In this document: in pieces, positions 1 to 6,973 of the stretch | How the letters are laid out: every line of letters starts with the position of its first letter | Numbering within the stretch: position 1 is the stretch's first letter | Origin: Candidatus Hydrogenedentota bacterium | Lineage (GTDB): Bacteria > Hydrogenedentota > Hydrogenedentia > Hydrogenedentales > SLHB01 | Direction of reading: 5' to 3' | Assembly: GCA_007136375.1 (NCBI GenBank) | Contig: SLHB01000351.1 | Location: forward strand, 1-12,192 | Length of the DNA: 12,192 bases | Position numbers and translations under genes: made by a program | Notes under the pieces: generated by a model | The model's database searches: none | The model's input: the letters and a program-made list of their open reading frames with translations, nothing else | Told to the model about the DNA's origin: nothing

Positions 1-1136
1 ACCGCGGCGAAGACGCACTTCAGATAGGCCGTTTCGGGCGTGCTCAAGTGCACAGGGTGGTCCATGGCGGCGCCGCGGACGGCTAGGATAACGGCGTCCC
101 GTTGGGCGGCGCGGGCCGCGCGTTTGAGCATTTCGAGGAAGGCGGGCGCGCTGACGGGCTGAGAGCAGGATGATGTAATGAGCACGCCGCCGGGCTCCAG
201 GGCCTTAAAGGCGTCGCGGTTCAAGGCCTGGTAGACGCCAAGGGCGCGCTCGATGCCGCCGCGGCCCTTGGCCAGGGCGGGCGGATCCAAGAAGATGGCG
301 CCGTAGGGCGCGCCGGTGGTGAGCGCGTCGGCCACGGACGCCGTCTCGAACCGGCAGCGCCCGCTCAAGCCGTTTTCCTCGCCATGGCGGGCGGCCCATT
401 CGATGGCCGGCGCCGAGGTGTCCACGCCGATGACCTCCAGCGCGCCAGCGGCGGCCGCGTGGCAGGCCCACACGCCCGCGTAGCAATGCCCGTCCAAGAC
501 GCGCCTGCCGGCTACGAACGATCGCATCGCCATGACGTTTTCCTGCTGGTCCAAGAAGAGGCCGGTCTTTTGTCCGGCTGCCAGGGGCGCATGGAAGCGC
601 AAGCCGCCGATATCCACGGGCGTCTCGTCCGGCGCTTCGCCGTGAGAGGCGGTTTGGGGTCCCGCGGTGACGCGCACGCCCGCCGTTTCGGGGAAGCGTT
701 GAAAGGCGGCGGCCAGCGCGGCTTGGTTGCGCCAATAGAAGCGCGCCCCGCTGACGGCGTGGACGATCCCGCCATAGACGTCGGCGACGAGCCCGGGCAG
801 CCCATCGCTTTCCCCATGAACCCAACGCCACGCGTCCCGGCCGGGGGCCACAAGTTTGCGCAGCGCTAGGGCTTCGGATAAGCGCGTGTGGAAGAAGTCC
901 TCGTCCACCGGAACCTGATGACGGGCCAGCAGCCGGACGGCGATGCCGCCTTCCGTCTGGAAGTAGCCCCGGCCCACAAAGCGGCGCTGGGCGGAGAAGA
1001 CATCCACGACGCCGCCGTCCTCCAGCTCTGGCAATGCCGCGAATTCGTTGCGGTAGGCCCAGCAGTGGCCCCGGAGCAGGCGGCGTTCTTCTTTGGGGCG
1101 GAGCGTTGCGGACGGGACGGCGGCGGATGACTCCAT
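1..1136 (-). CDS. rlmI: RlmI-type 23S rRNA (cytosine-C5) methyltransferase, 3' end cut by window edge
   Basis: Class I SAM-dependent rRNA methyltransferase of the RlmI family. The E. coli member makes m5C1962 in 23S rRNA. The reading frame is clean from the ATG at 1136 to base 1, giving 378 complete codons. E. coli RlmI is about 396 residues, so only a short C-terminal tail should be missing. Order of parts: an N-terminal PUA-like domain (RLLRGHCWAYRNEF near the start), the family segment ESDGLPGLVADVYGG, then TGLFLDQQEN, then the Rossmann motif I region VLDGHCYAGVWA, then motif IV LDPPALAKGRGG, and SSCSQPVS near the end. The GLFLDQ and SSCS elements separate this family from generic methyltransferases. 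The SD AAAGGA lies about 11 nt before the start. The GlmU-like gene ends 92 bp upstream on the same strand, so co-transcription is possible. Exact target base is inferred from the family. Confidence 0.88.
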   Translation of the reverse strand, partial: MESSAAVPSATLRPKEERRLLRGHCWAYRNEFAALPELEDGGVVDVFSAQRRFVGRGYFQTEGGIAVRLLARHQVPVDEDFFHTRLSEALALRKLVAPGRDAWRWVHGESDGLPGLVADVYGGIVHAVSGARFYWRNQAALAAAFQRFPETAGVRVTAGPQTASHGEAPDETPVDIGGLRFHAPLAAGQKTGLFLDQQENVMAMRSFVAGRRVLDGHCYAGVWACHAAAAGALEVIGVDTSAPAIEWAARHGEENGLSGRCRFETASVADALTTGAPYGAIFLDPPALAKGRGGIERALGVYQALNRDAFKALEPGGVLITSSCSQPVSAPAFLEMLKRAARAAQRDAVILAVRGAAMDHPVHLSTPETAYLKCVFAA

Positions 1137-1228
1137 ATGTACCGTGATCCTTTCAAGTACGGCGGAGGGGACGCGGGAGGGCGGCGCTGTGGGCGCGCGG
1201 GATAAGCACAGGGGCCGGGACGGCCGCG

Positions 1229-2443
1229 TTAAGGCTCGGCGTCTGGGTCGGCCTCGATGTCGTGTGTGACCACTTGGCCGGGGGTCGTGCATACGTGGGG
1301 CCACAGCTTGCGGCCCGGGTAAATGGATGTGTTGACGCCGGTGTGGACGCCATCCCCCAGAAACGCGCCAAGCTTTCGCCGGCCCGTTTCCACTTTGACG
1401 CCTTTCACGAGGGTGGTCATGTTCTTTCCGTCGTGGCGGAAATTGGCGGTCACCGTCCCGCAGCCGAGGTTGACGTTTTCGCCCAGCACGCTGTCGCCCA
1501 CGTAGCTCAGGTGAGGAACGGCGGCGCCGTCCATGAGAATGGAATTCTTGATCTCCACGGCCTGGCCGGCCTTGCAGTTGTCGCCGATGCTTGTGCCGGG
1601 CCGAATCCAGCAGTTTGGTCCAATCGTGCAGTTCCGTCCGATGATAGCTGGTCCGTCGATGACCGCGCCTGGACGGACGGTCGAACCACGGCCGATTACG
1701 ACGGCGCCGTTGACGTGCGCCGCGGGACTCACCTCTCCCTCGATGGCCGGGCGCAGGGCGTCGTTGAGGAGGAACTCGTTGGCTTCCAAGAGGTGCCAGG
1801 GGTAGCCGATGGGGAGCCAGAAGCCATGGGCCTCGATAATGTCAAAGCGGCCTTTGTTGATAAGGACCTCAATCGCGCTCGTGATCTCAATCTCTCCCCG
1901 GGGCGAGGGCGTGACTTCCCGCAGAACGCCGAAGACTTCGGGGGTGAAGCGATAGGCGCCCATGTTCGCCAAGGCGGAGACCGGGTTCTCGGGTTTCTCC
2001 GTCAGTCCGGCCGCCCGCCCGTCGGCGCCGCGTTCATAGACGCCATACAAAGAGGGGTCCGCGACTTCCTTCGCCAGGGCCCCTTGTTCCGTTTCGGCCA
2101 GGGCCTTGAGGTCCGCCGCGCTAAAGATATCGTCGCCGTTGACGGCCATGAAGGGCGCTTGCGCCACATCCGCGCATTGGAGCAAGGCGTGTCCCGTGCC
2201 CCGCTGCTCTGTCTGCGTGACGTAACGGATGGGCAGGTCTTTGTAGCGGTCCCCGAAAGCCTTTTGGATCTGCTCCGCCCGGTACCCGACCACGAGGACC
2301 ACCTCGCTCGCGATCCCATGGAGGGCGTCAAGCTGGTGTTCGAGAATGGTTCGGTTGGCCACTTTCAAGAGCGGTTTCGGCCGGGTCATGGTCAGTGGAT
2401 GGGTCCGCGTCGATTTGCCCGCGGCCATGATGATGACGATCAT
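1229..2443 (-). CDS. glmU: Bifunctional GlmU-like sugar-1-phosphate nucleotidylyltransferase/acetyltransferase
   Basis: A 404-residue cytoplasmic two-domain enzyme, probably GlcN-1-P acetyltransferase plus GlcNAc-1-P uridylyltransferase, making UDP-GlcNAc for the envelope. Residues 1-230 are a nucleotidyltransferase domain: MAAGKSTRTHPLT then RPKPLLKV at the N-terminus, QRGTGHAL, and the metal-site NGDD. From about residue 235 it is a left-handed beta-helix of hexapeptide repeats. His311 in PHLSYVGD aligns with the catalytic acetyltransferase His of E. coli GlmU (His363). NLGCGTVTANFRHDG followed by TGRRKLGAFLGDGVHTGVN resembles the archaeal/thermophile form of about 400 residues rather than the 450-residue enterobacterial form. 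The usual GxGT loop is GKST here. The start is supported by the MIVIIMAAG beta strand and by GGAG 11 nt upstream. It overlaps a short leader ORF. A dTDP- or UDP-glucose pyrophosphorylase fused to a beta-helix is the alternative. Confidence 0.85.
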   Translation of the reverse strand: MIVIIMAAGKSTRTHPLTMTRPKPLLKVANRTILEHQLDALHGIASEVVLVVGYRAEQIQKAFGDRYKDLPIRYVTQTEQRGTGHALLQCADVAQAPFMAVNGDDIFSAADLKALAETEQGALAKEVADPSLYGVYERGADGRAAGLTEKPENPVSALANMGAYRFTPEVFGVLREVTPSPRGEIEITSAIEVLINKGRFDIIEAHGFWLPIGYPWHLLEANEFLLNDALRPAIEGEVSPAAHVNGAVVIGRGSTVRPGAVIDGPAIIGRNCTIGPNCWIRPGTSIGDNCKAGQAVEIKNSILMDGAAVPHLSYVGDSVLGENVNLGCGTVTANFRHDGKNMTTLVKGVKVETGRRKLGAFLGDGVHTGVNTSIYPGRKLWPHVCTTPGQVVTHDIEADPDAEP

Positions 2444-2475
2444 TCGCGTAGCGTCTCCAGCGTTGCGGCCGCCAT
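2440..2475 (-). CDS. Possible 11-residue leader ORF overlapping the GlmU start
   Basis: ATG at 2475 is preceded by GGAGAAAGAACC, an SD with 8-nt spacing that is as good as any in the window. It encodes MAAATLETLRE and its TGA overlaps the GlmU ATG as ATGA. That geometry is typical of translational coupling. No homology can be judged at this length, and chance is a real alternative because the GlmU start has its own GGAG. Confidence 0.3.
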   Translation of the reverse strand: MAAATLETLRE

Positions 2476-2889
2476 GGTTCTTTCTCCGGGCGCGTTGAGG
2501 ATAGGGACGAAACTCCGGGAAACGCGGCGGCGAGCCAAGGCGGATGGTACCCCATCGCGCCGGGAAAGCGCAAACGGATCGCCGCGCCGCGCGGAAGAAT
2601 GTGACGCCGTAGTGATCCGAAGCTCTATGGGCTCAGCAGCGGTCTCTCTTAGCAATTTGAGCTGTCTTGCTGAGTTTCGGGAATGCGGTTGTTAAGGGCA
2701 ATGTTTCAGGAACGGTCGAGTCTAGCAAGTGGCCGCGCGGGGTGTTCGGGAAAGAGGATCGCCGAACGGGATAGACGCCTTCCCACTGCGCGGAAGCCGG
2801 CTGCGCGTGACTGGGGACGCCGGCTACGGGCGGCGACAACGGGAAGCGAGGTGTGCGGTGAGCTTGTTTGCGTTTTGATAGCCGAAAGG

Positions 2890-2918
2890 TTCATACTGAG
2901 TTCGCATGGCATTATAGA
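2890..2918 (+). promoter_or_regulatory. Weak sigma70-like promoter candidate for the radical SAM gene
   Basis: TTCATA (2890-2895) and TATAGA (2913-2918) each match 4 of 6 consensus bases and are 17 bp apart. They lie about 100 bp before the start codon. This is the best pair seen in an otherwise GC-rich leader, but it is weak. Confidence 0.2.
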
Positions 2919-2985
2919 CACACGTGGTTCGCTACAGGGCGGATCGCGCAGTTTTCATTGCAATCATCGCGCTTCCAGCGATACT

Positions 2986-3003
2986 AAGCGCGTCAAGCGC
3001 GTC
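2986..3003 (+). repeat. Tandem 9-bp direct repeat abutting the SD of the radical SAM gene
   Basis: AAGCGCGTC occurs twice back to back, ending exactly where the SD segment TGGAGGG begins. It could be a binding site or a slippage duplication. Nothing shows which. Confidence 0.5.
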
Positions 3004-3017
3004 TGGAGGGTTACCGG

Positions 3018-4682
3018 ATGGACCGCACCGCCATCAAGGAACGAGTCAGAAAACTTCGAAACGACGGTATCGAGTGGAAGAGCTGGAACGAACAGACCTA
3101 CGAGATCCTCGGCGCGGAGCCGCTTTCCAACAAGTACCGCCGGTCGTTTGAGAAGCCGTTCCCCATTGCCCTGATTTCGCTCTTCAGCGTGGAGAACATC
3201 GGCATTCGCTATCTATACGCCTTCTTGAAGGAAGCCGGGTATGATGTTGACCTGATCTTTCTCAAGGAATTCGCCACGAATAGCTTCCAGATGCCGTCCG
3301 AGGCGGAACTTGAGCTCTTGTTCGAACGGTTTCGGGAACGTGACTATCAGCTCATCGGCTTGGGGGCCCGCTCCGGATACATGAAGTTTTGCGTGGAGCT
3401 CACGGAGCGCATCCACAATGAACTTGAGGTTCCCGTCGTCTGGGGCGGCACTGTGGGCACGGTGACGCCAGAGCTTTGTATCCAGGGCGGGGCGGACTAC
3501 GCCATCCGGCACGAAGGAGAAGCCGCGACGGCCCAACTCATCACGTGTCTTGCCACGGACGGCGATCCGTCGACGATCTCGAATATCTGGTACCGGGGCG
3601 GGAACGGAGAGCCGGTGGGCAATAATCTGGAGAACCTCATTCCGTCCCTGGACGTCCTTCCCATGCAGGATCTCGAGGACGACAACAAGTGCTTCATCGA
3701 GTTCGGCAAGCTCACCGAGGGTGATCCCTGGCGTGATCTCGTGAAGTTCGAGACGTTGACCGCCCGCGGATGTCCGTACAAGTGCTCGTTTTGTATCCAC
3801 AGCCAGCTCGTGAAGCTTGAGAAGGGCTTAGGCAAGAGCGTGCGGGGCGCCAGCGTTGAAAAGATCATGCGTGAGCTCGAATACGCGATGGCGAAACTGC
3901 CCAGCATGAGAAGTATCTTCTTCGTCGATGAAGTGTTTGGGACGGGCATGCCGTGGACGCGTGAGTTCGCCAAGGTGTATCCGGAACGCGTCGCCCTGCC
4001 ATTCGAGGTCGCCATTGACCCGCGGGCGTTGAATGACGAGAAGGTGGGTCTGCTGATTCGGTCCGGTATGGCGGAGTTGAATATGGGTATCCAGACAGGC
4101 TCGGAGAAGCTCCGGGCGGAACTCTTCGACCGGCCGGTGTCCGATGAGAAGCTGCTTGGTGTGGCGCATCTGATGAAGAAGAACAAGGTTTTCACCCGGT
4201 ACGACATCATTGTGGATAACCCCTGGGAAACGACGGAGGACAAGCGCAAGACACTGGACGTCCTCTTGCAACTGCCGCATCCCTTCATCCTCAACATGTT
4301 CTCCTTGAACTGGTTCCCAAAGACAGGGCTGACGGAGCGCGCCATCGAGGAAGGGGTGATTGACGACAGCCAAGTCGCGGGGCAGTCGGAGAAGTCTCTG
4401 ACGCAATTTGCCGTGTCTTTCGATTATCCGCGCTCGAAAGAAGACATGTTCTGGAATGCGTTGTTTTCGATGACGTCGAAATCCTTTATCCCGAGGTGGT
4501 TCATCCGGGCGCTGGCGCGCACCACTCTAGTGAAGGAGTACCCGCGCATCGCGGTGGCCGTGGCGCGCACGTCCAGTCTGGTTCGCCTGTTTTTCGCCGG
4601 CATCCGCCTTCTGTGGGAAGGACGGATTGGCCTGGACACGGCGCGCAAGTATTCCAGGAGTGTGCGCAGCATCACCCGTTAG
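3018..4682 (+). CDS. Radical SAM protein with N-terminal B12-binding-type domain
   Basis: A 554-residue protein. Residues about 45-190 look like the cobalamin-binding Rossmann-like domain of B12-type radical SAM enzymes: PIALISLFSVENIGIRYLYAFL, then IGLGARSGYM, VVWGGTVGT, GGADYAIRHEGE. No DxHxxG motif is visible, which is common in this class, so B12 may bind without a lower histidine or may be absent. The radical SAM core follows. CxxxCxxC is Cys252, Cys256 and Cys259 in ARGCPYKCSFC, with later core strands in IFFVDEVFG, MGIQTGSEKL and YDIIVDNPWET. The last 100 residues are basic and hydrophobic and may touch a membrane. The start has a clear SD GGAGGG with 7-nt spacing. The gene stands alone between a gene-poor leader and a downstream terminator candidate. 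By eye it is somewhat AT-richer than neighbours. Methylation of a hopanoid, lipid, phosphonate or sugar is typical of the class. The substrate is unknown. Confidence 0.85.
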   Translation: MDRTAIKERVRKLRNDGIEWKSWNEQTYEILGAEPLSNKYRRSFEKPFPIALISLFSVENIGIRYLYAFLKEAGYDVDLIFLKEFATNSFQMPSEAELELLFERFRERDYQLIGLGARSGYMKFCVELTERIHNELEVPVVWGGTVGTVTPELCIQGGADYAIRHEGEAATAQLITCLATDGDPSTISNIWYRGGNGEPVGNNLENLIPSLDVLPMQDLEDDNKCFIEFGKLTEGDPWRDLVKFETLTARGCPYKCSFCIHSQLVKLEKGLGKSVRGASVEKIMRELEYAMAKLPSMRSIFFVDEVFGTGMPWTREFAKVYPERVALPFEVAIDPRALNDEKVGLLIRSGMAELNMGIQTGSEKLRAELFDRPVSDEKLLGVAHLMKKNKVFTRYDIIVDNPWETTEDKRKTLDVLLQLPHPFILNMFSLNWFPKTGLTERAIEEGVIDDSQVAGQSEKSLTQFAVSFDYPRSKEDMFWNALFSMTSKSFIPRWFIRALARTTLVKEYPRIAVAVARTSSLVRLFFAGIRLLWEGRIGLDTARKYSRSVRSITR

Positions 4683-4736
4683 TTTTGGACGTCCGCCGGG
4701 CCATACGGTCCGCGGATGAATCCCGCCAGTTAAGTC

Positions 4737-4792
4737 AAACGCCGTCGGCGTCGCTCGGCACGAGTGGACGTCGGCGGTTTCTTATTGTTGTT
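4737..4792 (+). terminator. Candidate intrinsic terminator of the radical SAM gene
   Basis: The outer arms AAACGCCG (4737-4744) and CGGCGGTTT (4772-4780) pair with one bulged G. Inside lies CTCG-GCA-CGAG. A T-rich run CTTATTGTTGTTG follows on the plus strand, 54 nt after the stop codon. The stem is imperfect and the T run interrupted. Confidence 0.4.
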
Positions 4793-4851
4793 GTGCGGGT
4801 CTTAGCCCCTGTGTACGGCGACGCTCCCCCCAGGAGGACGAGGCGGCAGGT

Positions 4852-5748
4852 TCAGGACCGGATCCCGTGCATGACATAGGCGGAGGCGAAGGGGTATATC
4901 CATCGGCCGCGGGTCAGCCAGTGCAGCGCCATCCCCGGAAGCTTGACGCCCCAAATGCAGGCCGTGGCCAGCGGCGAGGGGCTTGCATAGGGCCGGGCGA
5001 TATCGGCCTGGATACCCGCCAGCCCGGCCTGCTCGTAGTAGCGGCGGAGCACGAAGGGGGCGTAGTCATGGAGATGCCGGGGCGCTTCAAAGCAGATCGG
5101 CAGTGCGGGGATCGCGCGTTTCAGCTTGAAGAAGTGCTGTATGTAGGGCACCTGGACCACGAGGAGGCCGCCCGGCGCGAGCCAGTCCATCACCCGGCGC
5201 AGTGTGGCCCCAGGGCGCTTGACGTGTTCGAGGACGGCGACCATTACGATGCAGTCCTGCGGCTCGGGCGGCGGCTCCAAGTCTTCGACCGCGCCTACGA
5301 GGAACTCCGCCTCGGGGACCCGTTCCCGGGCGGCCGCCAGCGCCACTTCGCTGACCTCGCTGGCCGTGAGGCGCCAGGGGTCGTTACGGAGCGCCGCCAG
5401 GAGCGCTCCATGGCCGCAGCCAATCTCGAACAAGCGGCCGCCTTCCGGCTTCCGGCGCAAGAGTATCCGCCGGATGTGAGGCTCCACGTAGCCTAGCGAG
5501 CGCGGCCCGGAGTCGGCTTCCCCGGCGCCGTCATACATCCCTTCATAGAATTCCGGCAGACAGGCCGCCACGGGCTGAGGATGGACGTAGACCAGGCCGC
5601 AGTGGACACACTTGCGGATGTCATAGCCTGCTTCTTGGCCGAGGCTGCGGTGATCCGCGCCGCCACAGGCGTCGCAGTTGACGGGCTCGTGCTCCAGTGT
5701 TCCATAGTGATGGGAGACGGTGGTGTAGAAGGATTCGGGCACGCGCAT
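4852..5748 (-). CDS. Class I SAM methyltransferase with N-terminal zinc ribbon
   Basis: A 298-residue cytoplasmic methyltransferase. Cys25, Cys28, Cys47 and Cys50 (CDAC and CVHC, followed by GLVYVHPQP) form a zinc-ribbon pattern. This type precedes the Methyltransf_11/12/23-like domain in enzymes often found in O-antigen, capsule, spore-coat or secondary-metabolite clusters. Motif I is EIGCGHG (residues 108-114), ASEVSEVAL gives the acidic residue of motif II, VAVLEHVKRP is motif IV, and LAPGGLLVVQVP is the post-II strand. An aromatic-rich RHLHDY segment follows. The start at 5748 has AGGAG about 13 nt upstream, a slightly long spacing. It lies downstream of a strong terminator on the same strand, so it probably has its own promoter, but none is clear. 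It converges with the radical SAM gene. A shared pathway is possible but not shown, and the substrate is unknown. Confidence 0.85.
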   Translation of the reverse strand: MRVPESFYTTVSHHYGTLEHEPVNCDACGGADHRSLGQEAGYDIRKCVHCGLVYVHPQPVAACLPEFYEGMYDGAGEADSGPRSLGYVEPHIRRILLRRKPEGGRLFEIGCGHGALLAALRNDPWRLTASEVSEVALAAARERVPEAEFLVGAVEDLEPPPEPQDCIVMVAVLEHVKRPGATLRRVMDWLAPGGLLVVQVPYIQHFFKLKRAIPALPICFEAPRHLHDYAPFVLRRYYEQAGLAGIQADIARPYASPSPLATACIWGVKLPGMALHWLTRGRWIYPFASAYVMHGIRS

Positions 5749-5815
5749 GGAAGCGGGCTAGCTCCTGTGGGGCAGTGGGCGAAGGGCCGAAGCGGAGGCT
5801 GCGCCGTCCCGGGAG

Positions 5816-5861
5816 AACACAAAAATGGAGGCGGGCATGTCTTGCGACATTCCCGCCTCCA
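5816..5861 (-). terminator. Strong intrinsic terminator of the small secreted protein gene
   Basis: The arms at 5826-5835 and 5852-5861 (TGGAGGCGGG/CCCGCCTCCA) pair perfectly over 10 bp. After one mismatch, ATGTC/GACAT adds five more pairs closed by a 4-nt loop. Read on the minus strand the stem is followed at once by TTTTTGTGTT. It lies about 70 nt after the stop of the 5934-6398 gene and separates it from the methyltransferase gene. Confidence 0.9.
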
Positions 5862-5933
5862 CAAACACTTTCGCTCAGTCAAGCTTCCGGAAGTGTTCTT
5901 GAACTTGCGTAATTCAGGGTCAAAACGGCGATG

Positions 5934-6398
5934 TTACTCCGCCGCGCGGGCCGAACCCACGTTGACGCCGTAGGCGCTCGCGCCGCCGGGACCAATCTGA
6001 ATGATCCGGCCAACGGCGTCGCCCACATTGCCGTCCCAGTAGATCGTCGCCGAACCGGCGATACCGGACGTCATCTTCGGCATGTCGGCGCCAGCGCCTT
6101 CAACGGCCGCGTCAACCGTGGACGGACGCCAGCCAATGCTCTCTTGCGGGCCAAGGCTGAACGTGTTCTCCGCCGGTGTCACGTCTTGGCCGGCGTTCAC
6201 GTCGAAGTACGTGACGGCGAATTCGCGCGTCTCTTCCGACACGTTCAGCAGACCGATGTACGTCTTGAAGTTGTTCTCCGGCGCGAACACGCCGTCCGCG
6301 GCGCCATCGTCCGAGAAGAACGGGACCGTGATCGACACGGCAAAGGCGCCGCCCGCACACAGCATCGCCGCCATCGCAACTACACTCAGTTTCTTCAT
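5934..6398 (-). CDS. Small secreted protein of unknown function
   Basis: A 154-residue protein I do not recognise as a named family. It begins with a classic signal peptide: MKK, a hydrophobic core of about 15 residues, then AFA at 18-20. Cleavage before Val21 would leave about 134 residues with no cysteine. The mature part is acidic and alternates short hydrophobic strands with turns (KTYIGLLNVS, REFAVTYFDV, NTFSLGPQESIGWRP, SATIYWDG, RIIQIGPGG). This suggests a small beta-sandwich, possibly structural or cell-surface. Its only cysteine is in the signal peptide and there is no lipobox. The SD is AAGGAGGTG with 11-nt spacing, almost fully complementary to the 16S tail, and a very strong terminator follows. 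Together these suggest a monocistronic, well-expressed gene. No sorting signal or membrane anchor is visible at the C-terminus. Confidence 0.8.
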   Translation of the reverse strand: MKKLSVVAMAAMLCAGGAFAVSITVPFFSDDGAADGVFAPENNFKTYIGLLNVSEETREFAVTYFDVNAGQDVTPAENTFSLGPQESIGWRPSTVDAAVEGAGADMPKMTSGIAGSATIYWDGNVGDAVGRIIQIGPGGASAYGVNVGSARAAE

Positions 6399-6973
6399 GA
6401 TCGCTCTACACCTCCTTCATCCGTTAAACTGCACACCAGGCTTTCTCGAAGCATTGGGCCGCTGATCGTCCGCTCACCCCATGAAAGCGCGTCTTGGCTC
6501 TTCCGCAGGCCTCCGCGCCACCGCCCGGAGTGTCCCGGTCCAGCACATTGCCCCGCCTTCACAGAACGTTCGCCGCCAACCCAATGGCTTGTTGGACTCT
6601 CCTTCTACTATCGGAGCAGCTCCAACGTCAATCACGACTTTAGCACACTCGCACCCCCATGTCAATACCCTTTTTCATCCCAGGCCCCGCGCCTTGCTTA
6701 CCGTGGCGAAGGCTTGCGGCGCCGCCGGGAAAGGGTCCCATGGACGGGCGGCCGCCGGGCTAGCGGCCCAAGGCCACGGACTTCAGTATACCATTCCACG
6801 CCGCCGGTCAACAGCTCCGGCGCGCGTGGACGGATAGCCGTGGAAGGCGCGGCGGGATTCCCGTTGATTCCGCGCTGGGGTTGTGGCAATGTCTCTCAGA
6901 ACTGGAGCGGCCCCGCCGGGGGACCGCCCACAAATGTCTGGACGCCGCGTCAACGCTGGAGGGGAAACATTCC
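6399..6973. other. Gene-poor region between divergent secreted-protein and lipoprotein genes
   Basis: I see no supported gene here. Open frames on both strands lack an SD and read like random high-GC translation. The region must hold divergent promoters. The only minus-strand hint is TTGACG (6626-6631) with TAGTAG (6605-6610) at a short 15-bp spacing, spanning the inverted repeat GGAGC-T-GCTCC. The plus-strand leader holds a stem-loop at 6847-6875. Confidence 0.55.
6847..6875 (+). repeat. Two-part stem-loop in the leader of the lipoprotein gene
   Basis: GCGCGG (6847-6852) pairs with CCGCGC (6870-6875). Inside, CGGGA (6853-6857) pairs with TCCCG (6859-6863) around one base, leaving TTGATT bulged. 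There is no T tract, so it is not a simple terminator. It could be a leader structure or operator about 100 nt before the start. Confidence 0.4.

Larger units (their letters stand above)
2476..3017. other. Gene-poor region between divergent GlmU-like and radical SAM genes
   Basis: No convincing gene is seen on either strand. Reading frames here have no good SD and protein-unlike composition. The region must hold the promoters of the two divergent genes. The plus-side leader shows a weak promoter candidate (2890-2918), a short inverted repeat ATCGC/GCGAT (2966-2982) and a tandem 9-bp repeat (2986-3003). No convincing minus-strand promoter was found. Confidence 0.6.

Noticed and set aside
1137..1228. 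Possible terminator between the GlmU-like gene and the rRNA methyltransferase
   Set aside because: The stretch is GC-rich but shows no clear stem followed by a T run on the minus strand.
1262..2695. Long plus-strand open frame of 477 codons opposite the GlmU-like gene
   Set aside because: It is antisense to a clearly homologous gene. Its translation has no recognisable motif, which is expected in high-GC DNA.
2924..3151. GTG-started frame with a signal-peptide-like hydrophobic stretch before the radical SAM gene
   Set aside because: It has no SD, runs out of frame into the radical SAM gene, and turns into low-quality charged sequence after about 30 residues.
6474..6837. Small frames in the gene-poor region, one on each strand
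   Set aside because: Neither has an SD, a motif or a protein-like hydrophobic pattern.
6881..6973. Longer start for the PqaA-type lipoprotein
   Set aside because: It would place 31 polar residues before a perfect lipoprotein signal peptide that has its own SD.
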